The notes under the pieces were generated by a model. It was given only the letters and a program-made list of their open reading frames with translations, had not been told where the DNA came from and searched no databases. From PLA2 sp036273915 (GTDB taxonomy: Bacteria > Planctomycetota > PLA2), in NCBI GenBank assembly GCA_036273915.1, contig DASUGR010000155.1, forward strand, positions 1 to 9,182: 9,182 nt of DNA, in the 5' to 3' direction. The translations under genes and the position numbers were made by a program. Shown piece by piece: positions 1 through 6,695 of the stretch (the stretch's first letter is position 1; every line of letters begins with the position of its first letter).

Positions 1-690
1 AGCACCGCGGCGATCCGCGAGCTCGCGGCGGCGGCCGAGGAGTTCGAGCGCGTCGGGCTCCCCGACCGCCACGCGGCGCTCCGCGACCTCGGCGAGGCGC
101 TCGCGGACGCGGGCAGCGCGCGCGCGGCGCGCACGGCGCTCGCGCGCGCGGACCGCGGCGAGCACCCGGGCGCGGAGCGTAGAGCCCACCGGGTCTTCAG
201 CCGCACGGCGCGCGTGCGGCTCGCGCTCGGGGAGGGCGACCTGCGCCGGGCGCGCGCGGTCGCCGGGCGCGCGCTCGACGTCGCGCGCCGCACGCCCGGC
301 CACGCGGCGCGCATCGCGGCGCACCTCGCGGTGGGGGAGGCGGCGCTCCGGGGGGGCGAGCTCGTGGAGGCGCGCCAGGCCGCCGAGGCCGCGCTCGCCT
401 TCGCGCGCGAGGAGGGCGACCCCCTCGCGGCGGCTGCCGCGGAGCGCATCCTCGCGGAGCTGGCCGCGCGCGCGGGAAGGACGGGCGAGGCGTCCGAGCG
501 CGCGCACCGCGCGGCCCGGGCCTATACGGGCCGCGTCGACGCCGGGGACGGGCCCGCCCGGCTGCTCCTCGCGCTCGGCCGGGGGCTCTCGCGGGCCGAG
601 CCGGCGCGGGCGAGCGCATACCTCGCGCGGGCGAAGGGGTGCTACCAGCGCCTCAAGGGGCTCGGCTTCCGGCCTCCGGAGGGCGCGTAG
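1..690 (+). CDS. C-terminal part of an alpha-helical repeat (TPR-like) protein, 5' end missing
   Basis: The frame is open from base 1 to the TAG at 688-690, giving about 229 residues with no start in view, so the gene begins upstream. The protein is almost wholly helical and very rich in Ala, Arg, Leu and Glu. Segments such as AAHLAVGEAALRGGELVEAR and AERILAELAARAGRTGEASE have the spacing of small and large residues seen in tetratricopeptide helices. There is no signal peptide, membrane segment or catalytic motif in the visible part. Such tails commonly follow a kinase, cyclase or AAA domain in large regulatory proteins, but nothing here identifies the N-terminal partner. The next gene starts 69 bases downstream and has its own promoter-like box, so co-transcription is uncertain. 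The coding call is secure; the TPR assignment is moderate because the composition is low in complexity. Confidence 0.75.
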   Translation, partial: STAAIRELAAAAEEFERVGLPDRHAALRDLGEALADAGSARAARTALARADRGEHPGAERRAHRVFSRTARVRLALGEGDLRRARAVAGRALDVARRTPGHAARIAAHLAVGEAALRGGELVEARQAAEAALAFAREEGDPLAAAAAERILAELAARAGRTGEASERAHRAARAYTGRVDAGDGPARLLLALGRGLSRAEPARASAYLARAKGCYQRLKGLGFRPPEGA

Positions 691-704
691 CGCGCGGATC
701 CGGT

Positions 705-716
705 CCCCGGAGCCCC
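705..716 (+). repeat. Intergenic 12-base motif, copy 1 (ccccggagcccc)
   Basis: The motif ccccggagcccc lies between the TPR-like gene and the anti-sigma kinase gene. Exact copies occur at 2534-2545 and 6652-6663, also between genes. The gap from its end to the TACCAT box at 740 is 23 bases, nearly the same as the 24 bases for copy 2. It could be half of a weak hairpin with the gggg at 725-728. Its function is unknown. Confidence 0.45.
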
Positions 717-739
717 TTCCTTTCGGGGCCGCGGAACGC

Positions 740-745
740 TACCAT
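740..745 (+). promoter_or_regulatory. Candidate -10 box (TACCAT) of the anti-sigma kinase/phosphatase operon
   Basis: TACCAT keeps the TAnnAT positions of a sigma70-type -10 hexamer. It would place the transcription start near 752, about 8 bases before the ATG at 760. No convincing -35 is visible. The call rests on similar boxes before three other genes in this window. Confidence 0.4.
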
Positions 746-759
746 CCGCCACCCGAGGG

Positions 760-1206
760 ATGCCGATCCGTCCGCAGATCCACGACAAGGGGACCATCTC
801 GCTCTCCTTCGCCGCCAATCTACGGTACGTCCGTCCCATCCGGCACTTCGTCAGCGCCCTCTGCGCGCTCGCGAAGTACCCGGAGGACGAGACGGAGTCG
901 ATCGCGCTCGTGACCACGGAGATCCTCAACAACTCGATCGAGCACGGCGCCAAGAGGCCCGACGACGAGATCGGGATGATCATGACCGTCACCTCCGAGC
1001 GCTTCCGCTGCGAGGTGCAGGACCCCGGGAAGGGGGGCGACGCCTTCGCCCGGGCCGCGATCACGCGGGCGGGGAAGATGCCGGACCTCGAGGAGCCGCG
1101 GGGCCGGGGGCTCTTCCTCATCAAGAGCTACATGGACGAGATGACCGTGACCTGGGATCCGAAGACGGGGACCCGCCTCGTCGTCAGCAAGGCGATCGCC
1201 CCGTGA
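760..1206 (+). CDS. RsbW-like anti-sigma factor / serine kinase (HATPase_c_2, GHKL fold)
   Basis: This 148-residue cytoplasmic protein is a stand-alone GHKL ATPase domain of the RsbW/SpoIIAB type. The N box is EILNNSIEHG (E54, N58, H62, G63). The G1 box is DPGKGGD (D88, G90, G92), and the G2 box is the GRGLFLI around residues 115-121. The length matches the family, which is usually 130-160 residues. RsbW proteins bind a sigma factor or other client and phosphorylate a STAS antagonist on Ser or Thr; this function is inferred from family. The ATG at 760 is chosen because the conserved domain begins about 12 residues later. The purine run gaggg abuts the start and is too close for a normal ribosome binding site. 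The stop overlaps the start of the phosphatase gene by 4 bases (GTGA). No sigma factor or STAS gene lies in the window, so the client is unknown. Confidence 0.88.
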   Translation: MPIRPQIHDKGTISLSFAANLRYVRPIRHFVSALCALAKYPEDETESIALVTTEILNNSIEHGAKRPDDEIGMIMTVTSERFRCEVQDPGKGGDAFARAAITRAGKMPDLEEPRGRGLFLIKSYMDEMTVTWDPKTGTRLVVSKAIAP

Positions 1207-2498
1207 GCCAGGACTGGGCCGCCTCGCAGACCGGGTTCCTCACCGGGGACCGGGCCAAGGACGCGCGCAACGTCACGATCCTCCTCGACACGATCGCGGA
1301 GGTCACGGGCAAGGCCGACCTCGACGCGCTCATGAGGTCGATCGTCGACAAGGCGATCAAGATCACGAACGCCGAGCGCGGCCTGCTGCTGCTCACCGAC
1401 CCCGGGGCCGGCAAGCTCGCGATCAAGGTGGCGCGCGACAAGACCGGCGCCCCGCTGCCGCCGGGGATCCGCTACTCCCACTCGATCCCCGCGAAGGTGT
1501 TCGAGACGGGCAAGGCCGAGACGCTCATGGACGCGGCGGGGGGCGGCGACATCGCGCTCGGCCAGTCGATCCTCGACCTGCGCCTCGTGAGCGTGATGTG
1601 CGTGCCGCTGACGACGGCCGACGAGCGCCTCGGCGTGCTCTACGTCGACAGCCGCGCGTCGGCGAAGGGATTCACCCAGTCGGACCTCGAGCTCTTCAAG
1701 GCGCTCGGGTCGCAGTGCGGCCTCGCGATCCACAACGCGCGCCTCGTCGACGCCTACATCCGGCAGCAGCGCCTCCAGCACGACCTGCACGTCGCGAAGG
1801 AGATCCAGCAGGGGATGCTCCCGCGCAAGACCGTGGAGCGGCCGCGCATCGAGATCGCGGGATTCAACAGGCCGTGCGACGAGACGGGCGGCGACTACTA
1901 CGACTACGTCACGATGCCCGAGCGCCGCATGGGCGTGATCGTGGGGGACGTCTCCGGCCACGGGATCGGCGCGGCGCTCTTCATGGCGACGGCGCGCGCG
2001 CTGCTCCGCGCGTTCACCTACAAGATGGCCGACCCGGGCGCGGTGCTCCGCGAGGTGAACCTCTTCCTCGACCGGGACATGCCCGAGGGCTCGTTCATGA
2101 CCCTCTTCTTCGGCGTCGTCGACACGAAGACGGGGGCCTTCCGCTACGCCTCCGCGGGGCACAACCCCGTGATCCTCTTCCGGCGCCAGACCGGCTCGTT
2201 CGAGGAGCTCAGCAAGACCGGCCCCGGGCTCGGCCTCCTGCCGAACGCCGACTACGAGATCCGCGAGACGGCGCCGATCAAGCCGGGCGACATCCTGCTG
2301 CTCTACACGGACGGCGTGCCCGAGGCCATGAACGCGACGAAGGAGCTCTTCGGCGTCGAGCGCATGAAGACGCTGCTCGCGGGCCTCAAGGAGCGCGCGC
2401 CGGCGGAGATCGTCCAGCAGTTCGTCCGCGCCGTCACGGACTGGACGAAGGACAACTTCGACGACGACCTCACGCTGGTCGTGGTGAAGGGGACGTAG
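1203..2498 (+). CDS. RsbU-like phosphatase: GAF sensor plus PP2C/SpoIIE domain
   Basis: The 431-residue protein has an N-terminal GAF-type sensory domain (about 38-180) and a short linker with the RsbU signature AKEIQQGMLP (198-207). A PP2C-type SpoIIE phosphatase domain fills 211-430. The metal-binding acidic residues are all present: D231 in ETGGDYYD, D249 in GDVSGHG, D370 in YTDG and the FDDDLTL cluster at 419-425. It is therefore predicted to be active, dephosphorylating a phospho-STAS antagonist and opposing the kinase encoded just upstream. There is no membrane segment, so the GAF domain probably senses a cytoplasmic ligand or a partner protein. The GTG at 1203 overlaps the previous TGA, which implies translational coupling. 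A weak aagg lies 10 bases upstream. The frame stays open upstream to about 639, but that extension runs across the kinase gene in another frame and is not credible. The gene ends in a strong hairpin. Confidence 0.93.
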   Translation: MSQDWAASQTGFLTGDRAKDARNVTILLDTIAEVTGKADLDALMRSIVDKAIKITNAERGLLLLTDPGAGKLAIKVARDKTGAPLPPGIRYSHSIPAKVFETGKAETLMDAAGGGDIALGQSILDLRLVSVMCVPLTTADERLGVLYVDSRASAKGFTQSDLELFKALGSQCGLAIHNARLVDAYIRQQRLQHDLHVAKEIQQGMLPRKTVERPRIEIAGFNRPCDETGGDYYDYVTMPERRMGVIVGDVSGHGIGAALFMATARALLRAFTYKMADPGAVLREVNLFLDRDMPEGSFMTLFFGVVDTKTGAFRYASAGHNPVILFRRQTGSFEELSKTGPGLGLLPNADYEIRETAPIKPGDILLLYTDGVPEAMNATKELFGVERMKTLLAGLKERAPAEIVQQFVRAVTDWTKDNFDDDLTLVVVKGT

Positions 2499-2547
2499 GG
2501 GGGTCCGGGGGCCCGCCTCCGCGCGCGCACGGCCCCCGGAGCCCCCC
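2498..2547 (+). terminator. Long GC hairpin at the end of the phosphatase gene
   Basis: The left arm at 2498-2513 (ggggggtccgggggcc) pairs with the right arm at 2531-2547 (ggcccccggagcccccc). This gives 16 base pairs, one bulged g at 2541 and a 17-base loop. The stem begins in the last base of the TAG stop codon. No T tract follows, so it is either a Rho-independent-like barrier or an mRNA 3' end stabiliser rather than a canonical intrinsic terminator. Confidence 0.6.
2534..2545 (+). repeat. Intergenic 12-base motif, copy 2 (ccccggagcccc)
   Basis: This copy sits in the right arm of the hairpin that follows the phosphatase gene. It lies 24 bases before the TAGAAT box of the lipoprotein gene. 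See copies at 705-716 and 6652-6663. Confidence 0.45.
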
Positions 2548-2569
2548 CTCGTTCCCTGCCCGAAGACTC

Positions 2570-2575
2570 TAGAAT
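2570..2575 (+). promoter_or_regulatory. Candidate -10 box (TAGAAT) of the lipoprotein gene
   Basis: TAGAAT matches the -10 consensus TATAAT at four positions. It predicts a transcription start at about 2582, right at the ATG at 2583, which would make the mRNA leaderless. The in-frame ATG at 2574 lies inside the box and would not be transcribed. No clear -35 hexamer is present. Confidence 0.5.
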
Positions 2576-2582
2576 GGGCGCG

Positions 2583-3917
2583 ATGCGGACGGTGATCCTT
2601 GCCGCCCTCCTTCTCGCCGGGTGCGGTTCCCACCCGCTCGAGGTGAAGATCCCGACGTTGCCCGGGGCGACCCACCTCCAGATGCCCGACGCCCTGCCGC
2701 TCCGGCGCTACAACTACAAGCTCGAGGTGCGCTCGGCGGTCGCGAAGCAGGCGAGGCTCGAGGCGCGCCTCGAGGATCCGGCGCCCGAGGGCGTGGAGGT
2801 GCGGATCGGCGGGGATGCCACCATCCCGCGCGAGGGCACCGGCTGGCCTACCCTCGTGGTGATCGTGCCGAAGAAGCCGGGGGCGTTCCAGGGCACGATC
2901 GCGCTCACGAGCCCGGAGGTGCCGGACTGGGTCCAGCGCTACACGTTCGCCGGGAACGTCGCCGACCGGCCGCCGGAAGGGCGCCACATGGTGCCGCGGC
3001 CCGCCGGCGTCGATCTCGGCACGCTCGTCCCGGGGGAGGAGAAGGCGTTCGCGGTGGCGCTCGCGAGCGTCGGCAGCGAGCCCGTGACGATCACCGGGTG
3101 GGAGTCGAACGATCCCGACGTCGTCCGGATCCAGCGGATCGAGGACGCGGTCGTCGTGCGCCCCGGCGGCGAGCTCCAGCTCGTGGGCACGGCCGTCGCG
3201 CCGAACGCCGCGGGCCCGTTCGAGGCTGCCGTCCGGGTCCGGTCGGATGCGCAGGGCTACCAGAACGGCATCTTCGGCATCCGCTTCGGCGGCGTGGTCG
3301 TCCTCGACTACGCGCCGCAGCCGCCGCGCGCGGTCGAGACGGCGGCCTATCCCGCCGCGGGGACCGAGTTCAAGCTGAAGATCGTCGCACGGGAGGGCGT
3401 CGCTCCGTTCACGGTCGCGGAGGCGCTCGGGCACGAGCGGTACCTGGAGGTCGTGTCGCTCGGGACCAAGGAGCCGGCGCGGGAGCAGCTCATCACGCTG
3501 AAGCTCCGGCGCGACGCGCCGACCGATGCGGCGCGGCCCGCCGAGTGGAAGGTGCGGTTCCGGATCGAGCCCGGCGACCTCGAGGTCGCCTGGCCGATGA
3601 AGCTCTTCCTCTTCCCGCCGATCCACGCGTCGCCGCGCGAGGTCCAGTTCGGCGCGGTCGCGCAGGGGGCGGGGACGGAGGCCGAGATCTTCCTGACCGC
3701 GATCCCCGGCCGGACGTTCCGCGTGACCGGCGCGCGCTCCGAGGGGCGACGCCTCCGCGTCACGATCCCCGAGCACGCCCTGGGCGGGGTGTGGAAGGTC
3801 GACGTCGGGCTCCCCGAGAGCCTGCCGAAGGGCGTCCTCACGGACCGGATCGTGATCGAGACCGACGATCCCGACGTCCCGCAGCTGGTCGTGCCCGTCC
3901 GCGCCGAGATCCGGTAG
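2583..3917 (+). CDS. Predicted lipoprotein with repeated Ig-like (DUF1573-like) beta modules
   Basis: The 444-residue product starts with a short lipoprotein signal (MRTVILAALLLAGCGS). The lipobox LAGC puts the lipidated cysteine at position 14, so the protein should be exported and membrane anchored. The rest looks all-beta. Residues 143-172 (beginning VDLGTLVPGEEKAFAV) and 354-384 (beginning VQFGAVAQGAGTEAEI) resemble the first strands of DUF1573 or HYDIN-type Ig folds. Strands such as IVIETDDPDVPQLVVPV near the C-terminus, and a related stretch at 107-126, look like closing strands. I infer about four modules. No catalytic motif is visible, so a structural or binding role at the cell surface is likely. 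The ATG at 2583 is preferred over 2574 because 2574 overlaps the TAGAAT box. The gene ends 7 bases from the stop of the convergent kinase gene. The specific function is unknown. Confidence 0.85.
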   Translation: MRTVILAALLLAGCGSHPLEVKIPTLPGATHLQMPDALPLRRYNYKLEVRSAVAKQARLEARLEDPAPEGVEVRIGGDATIPREGTGWPTLVVIVPKKPGAFQGTIALTSPEVPDWVQRYTFAGNVADRPPEGRHMVPRPAGVDLGTLVPGEEKAFAVALASVGSEPVTITGWESNDPDVVRIQRIEDAVVVRPGGELQLVGTAVAPNAAGPFEAAVRVRSDAQGYQNGIFGIRFGGVVVLDYAPQPPRAVETAAYPAAGTEFKLKIVAREGVAPFTVAEALGHERYLEVVSLGTKEPAREQLITLKLRRDAPTDAARPAEWKVRFRIEPGDLEVAWPMKLFLFPPIHASPREVQFGAVAQGAGTEAEIFLTAIPGRTFRVTGARSEGRRLRVTIPEHALGGVWKVDVGLPESLPKGVLTDRIVIETDDPDVPQLVVPVRAEIR

Positions 3918-3924
3918 GGGCGTC

Positions 3925-6621
3925 CTACTCCGCGGGGATGCTCTTCGCGCAGCGGAATCCCACGTCGCGGTAGGGCAGGTCCGCGCGCACGCGGCCGGAG
4001 GCGACGGCGAGCGCGCGGTATCGGGGGAGGTCGAAGGAACCCCCCTTGGTCGCGGCCGAGGAGCCCGTGCTCCCCGACGTCAGCTCGGCGACGTTGCCGG
4101 CCATGTCGAGCGCGCCGAACGGCGAGCGGTCGCGCGGGAAGGAACCGACCTCCGCGAGGGTCCCGGTATGGGCGTTGCATGCGCTCGGATCGAGCTCCAT
4201 CCCGAACGCGTAGTCGCGGCGGTCGAGGCCGCGCGCGGCGCGCTCCCACTCCGCGGGCGTCGGGAGGCGCTTGCCGGCCCAGCCGGCGAACGCCTCCGCG
4301 TCGAGGAGCGAGATGCCGGTGACCGGCAGCAGGGCCGCGCCCTCGGGGAGGGCCCAGCTCCCGTCGGGCATCTCATTCCAGAGGGGGGCCGTCTGCTCGC
4401 CGCCGCCGGGCAGGAGGCGGCGCGGCACGGCGCGCCGGCGGAGCGGCGGGTCGAGGTCCTTCAGGTACTCGGCGTAGTCCGCGTTCGTCACCTCGGTCTC
4501 GTCGAGGAAGTACGGCGCGAGATCGAGGCGCTCGGGCGTCTCGGCGAAACGCGGGTCGCCGTACTCCATGCCGGTGACGCCGGGGACGTAGAGCATGCCC
4601 GCCGGGATCTTCGCGGGGTCGAACGGGCCGCAGTCGAGCTCCGACCGGTCGGGGGTCAGGTGCTCGATGCGGAACGGCAGGTAGAGCGAGCGGGTGCTCC
4701 CCCGGACGATCAGCACGTAGCTGCCGGGGTCGAGGATCAGGTCGCGCACGGGGAACGGCGTCCGGCCGAGGTCCTTCGCGCCCGCCCAGTCGATCTCCAA
4801 GGACCCGCTCGCGCCCTTCGCGAGGAGCACGGTGACGTTGTCGGGCAGGTTCCGGAGCGTCACGAGCCGGATGCCGCGGAGCCGCCGCGCGAGCTCCTGG
4901 GCCTCGTCCAGCAGCTTCTTGCCCGGGAATGCGTCCGGCAGCGCCTCGAGGTTGGGGATCGTGCGCCGCTCGAGCACGATGGCCATCTCCTCCGCGCGGC
5001 GCGCGATGTCGCCCGTGAAGTGCCGCCGGTCGCGCGCCTCGCGGTACTCCGCGCCGAGTCGCCGCGCCTCCTCCACGTCGGCGCGGAGGGGTGCGAAGCG
5101 CCGGACCGTCGCCAGGAGCTCCTCCGCCTCCGCGTGCCCGGGCCTCAGGACGAGGAGCCTCGTCAGGCGCGCCTCCTGCACCGCCGGATCGGTCGCCGTG
5201 TGAGCCTCCTGCAGAAGCTGCCGGATGAGATCGTCCTCCAGCGACGCGGCCCGCAGCAGGTACGCGCCCACGCCGATCGCGACGAGCGTCGCCGCGGCGG
5301 CGGCCGCGACGACCGCGGTCCGGTTGCGCATCGTGAAGAGGCGCGTCTTGTAGAAGGTCGCCCGCGCGGGACCGAGCCGCGCCGCGTACGCCCGGACCGT
5401 GCGGCCGTCCAGCCAGCTCTGCACTTCGGACGCGAAATCCTCCGCGGTCGGATAGCGCTCCCTGGGCTCCGCCGCCATCGCGCGATCGATGATCGCGGCG
5501 AGCGCGCCGTCGACGTCGTCCGGCAGCTCGACGTAGCTCGCCTGCTGCGCATCCCGGAGGAGGTCCTTGATCGTGCGGCTCTCGCCGGCGCGCAGCTCCT
5601 CGAGGCGCGACTCGTAGAACGACGCCTCGGTCTGGTCGCCGGCCTCGCGGCACGAGGCCGCGATCCGGGCGATGTTCCTGAGCCGCTTCTCGAGGCTCAC
5701 GCGGTCGAAGTCGAGCGCCGGGGCGACGGGGAAGTCGCCCGTCACGAGGTAGCGCAGGAGCGCCCCGAGCGCCCAGACGTCGCCCTGCGGCGAGACCTCG
5801 CCCCGGGCCTGCTCGGGCGGCATGCAGCGCGCGGTGCCCATGGCGCGCGGCAGCTCGCCGCCGGTCTCGGGGCTCTCGCCCCCGCGGAGCAGGATCCGGC
5901 TGCCCGCGGTGCGAAACAGGTGGCAGATGCCGAAGTCGATGACGTAGACGCGCAGCGTCGTCGCGTCGAGGATCACGTTGCTCGGCTTCAGGTCGCGGTG
6001 GATCACGCCGTTCTTGTTGGCGAAGCCGATGGCGCGCGCGACGGGGAGCAGCACCTGATGGAGGAGCGCGCGGAGGGAGTTCAGCCGGCGGAGGCTCGCG
6101 GGGAGCCGTCCCGACCGGTAGAGCGCGACGATCGTCTCCAGCGTCATCGGCCGGTGCAGGAGCTCCATCGTGTAGTAGGGCTTCCCGTCGACCGTGCCGT
6201 GGTCGAAGATGGGCATCAGGTTCTGGTGCTTCAGGTTGCCCTGCACCTCGACCTCGCGCCGGAACCGCTGCGCATCGTCGCCGTGCGCCGGCCGGTGGAG
6301 CACCTTGAGGGCGACCTGCCGGTTGGCGCCGGGGTCGAACGTGCGGTAGACCGTCGACGAGCCGCCCGACGCGAGCGCCTCCTCCACCTCGTATTTCCCG
6401 ACCCGGGCGCCCTTGGCGACGACGTCGCGCTCGCCGAGGGTCTCCGTCTCCTCCCCGGCGTTCGCCTCGGTGCGGAGCTCCGCCCCGTCCCAGAAGACCC
6501 GGAACGCGGTCCCGCAGCCGCGGCAGGTGCCCCGGAACCGGAGCCCCTCGCGCCTCCGGAGCTCCTCCTCGGGGACGACATACTTGCGTCCGCAGTGCGG
6601 GCAGAAGGCGCGATCCTTCAT
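3925..6621 (-). CDS. Transmembrane Ser/Thr protein kinase with N-terminal zinc ribbon and C-terminal PEGA-like and FGE/SUMF1-like domains
   Basis: The 898-residue product has five parts. A zinc ribbon opens it (CPHCG at 7-11, CRGCG at 33-37). A Hanks-type kinase domain spans about 76-405, with a glycine loop LASGGSSTVY, K106 in VALK, HRDLKPSN with D210, DFG at 229-231, and PPE at 268-270. A single membrane helix lies at about 434-456. A helical segment runs to about 580 and is followed by a PEGA-like beta domain (about 585-652). An FGE-sulfatase (SUMF1) domain fills 665-895 (ETEVTNADY, GKRLPTPAEWERAARG, DMAGNVAE, KGGSF, DVGFRCAK). The kinase is cytoplasmic and the last two domains are probably exported. 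The catalytic residues needed for phosphotransfer are present. The FGE domain lacks the paired cysteines of true formylglycine-generating enzymes. The ATG at 6621 is chosen because it starts directly before the zinc ribbon and follows a TAGCAT box. Upstream in-frame sequence is unrelated to the family. Confidence 0.95.
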   Translation of the reverse strand: MKDRAFCPHCGRKYVVPEEELRRREGLRFRGTCRGCGTAFRVFWDGAELRTEANAGEETETLGERDVVAKGARVGKYEVEEALASGGSSTVYRTFDPGANRQVALKVLHRPAHGDDAQRFRREVEVQGNLKHQNLMPIFDHGTVDGKPYYTMELLHRPMTLETIVALYRSGRLPASLRRLNSLRALLHQVLLPVARAIGFANKNGVIHRDLKPSNVILDATTLRVYVIDFGICHLFRTAGSRILLRGGESPETGGELPRAMGTARCMPPEQARGEVSPQGDVWALGALLRYLVTGDFPVAPALDFDRVSLEKRLRNIARIAASCREAGDQTEASFYESRLEELRAGESRTIKDLLRDAQQASYVELPDDVDGALAAIIDRAMAAEPRERYPTAEDFASEVQSWLDGRTVRAYAARLGPARATFYKTRLFTMRNRTAVVAAAAAATLVAIGVGAYLLRAASLEDDLIRQLLQEAHTATDPAVQEARLTRLLVLRPGHAEAEELLATVRRFAPLRADVEEARRLGAEYREARDRRHFTGDIARRAEEMAIVLERRTIPNLEALPDAFPGKKLLDEAQELARRLRGIRLVTLRNLPDNVTVLLAKGASGSLEIDWAGAKDLGRTPFPVRDLILDPGSYVLIVRGSTRSLYLPFRIEHLTPDRSELDCGPFDPAKIPAGMLYVPGVTGMEYGDPRFAETPERLDLAPYFLDETEVTNADYAEYLKDLDPPLRRRAVPRRLLPGGGEQTAPLWNEMPDGSWALPEGAALLPVTGISLLDAEAFAGWAGKRLPTPAEWERAARGLDRRDYAFGMELDPSACNAHTGTLAEVGSFPRDRSPFGALDMAGNVAELTSGSTGSSAATKGGSFDLPRYRALAVASGRVRADLPYRDVGFRCAKSIPAE

Positions 6622-6631
6622 CGGCGGGCCG

Positions 6632-6637
6632 ATGCTA
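6632..6637 (-). promoter_or_regulatory. Candidate -10 box (TAGCAT) of the kinase gene
   Basis: On the minus strand TAGCAT reads toward the kinase gene, with its last base at 6632. This predicts a transcription start near 6625, 4 bases before the ATG at 6621, so the leader would be almost absent. No good -35 is seen. Confidence 0.42.
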
Positions 6638-6651
6638 ACCGAGAGGGCCGC

Positions 6652-6663
6652 CCCCGGAGCCCC
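6652..6663 (+). repeat. Intergenic 12-base motif, copy 3 (ccccggagcccc)
   Basis: This third exact copy lies upstream of the kinase gene, reversed relative to that gene, and is followed by aaaaa. It has no pairing arm nearby, unlike copy 2. It lies 14 bases from the TAGCAT box. Confidence 0.4.
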
Positions 6664-6695
6664 CCAAAAATCCGGCGCGGGCCCGTGGGCGACGC

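Noticed and set aside
673..682. Perfect palindrome cctccggagg near the end of the first gene
   Set aside because: It lies inside coding sequence and is a common chance outcome at this GC content. It has no T tract and no link to a promoter.
725..730. Terminator after the TPR-like gene (pairing of gcccc at 712-716 with ggggc at 725-729)
   Set aside because: The stem is only 5 pairs with an 8-base loop and has no T tract, too weak to call.
639..1202. Extension of the phosphatase upstream to an ATG at 639
   Set aside because: This part lies in another frame over the anti-sigma kinase gene. It translates to Arg/Pro/Gly-rich nonsense and starts inside the upstream gene. GTG at 1203 fits the GTGA overlap and the GAF domain.
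1128..3776. An 882-codon open frame on the minus strand covering parts of the anti-sigma kinase, phosphatase and lipoprotein genes
   Set aside because: It runs antisense to three convincing genes. Its translation is a low-complexity mix of Arg, Ala, Asp, Glu, Val and His with no motif. Stop codons are rare at this GC content, so such shadows are expected.
3925..4630. Sulfatase-activating enzyme activity for the kinase C-terminus
   Set aside because: The paired active-site cysteines are missing and no sulfatase gene is present, so only the fold is claimed.
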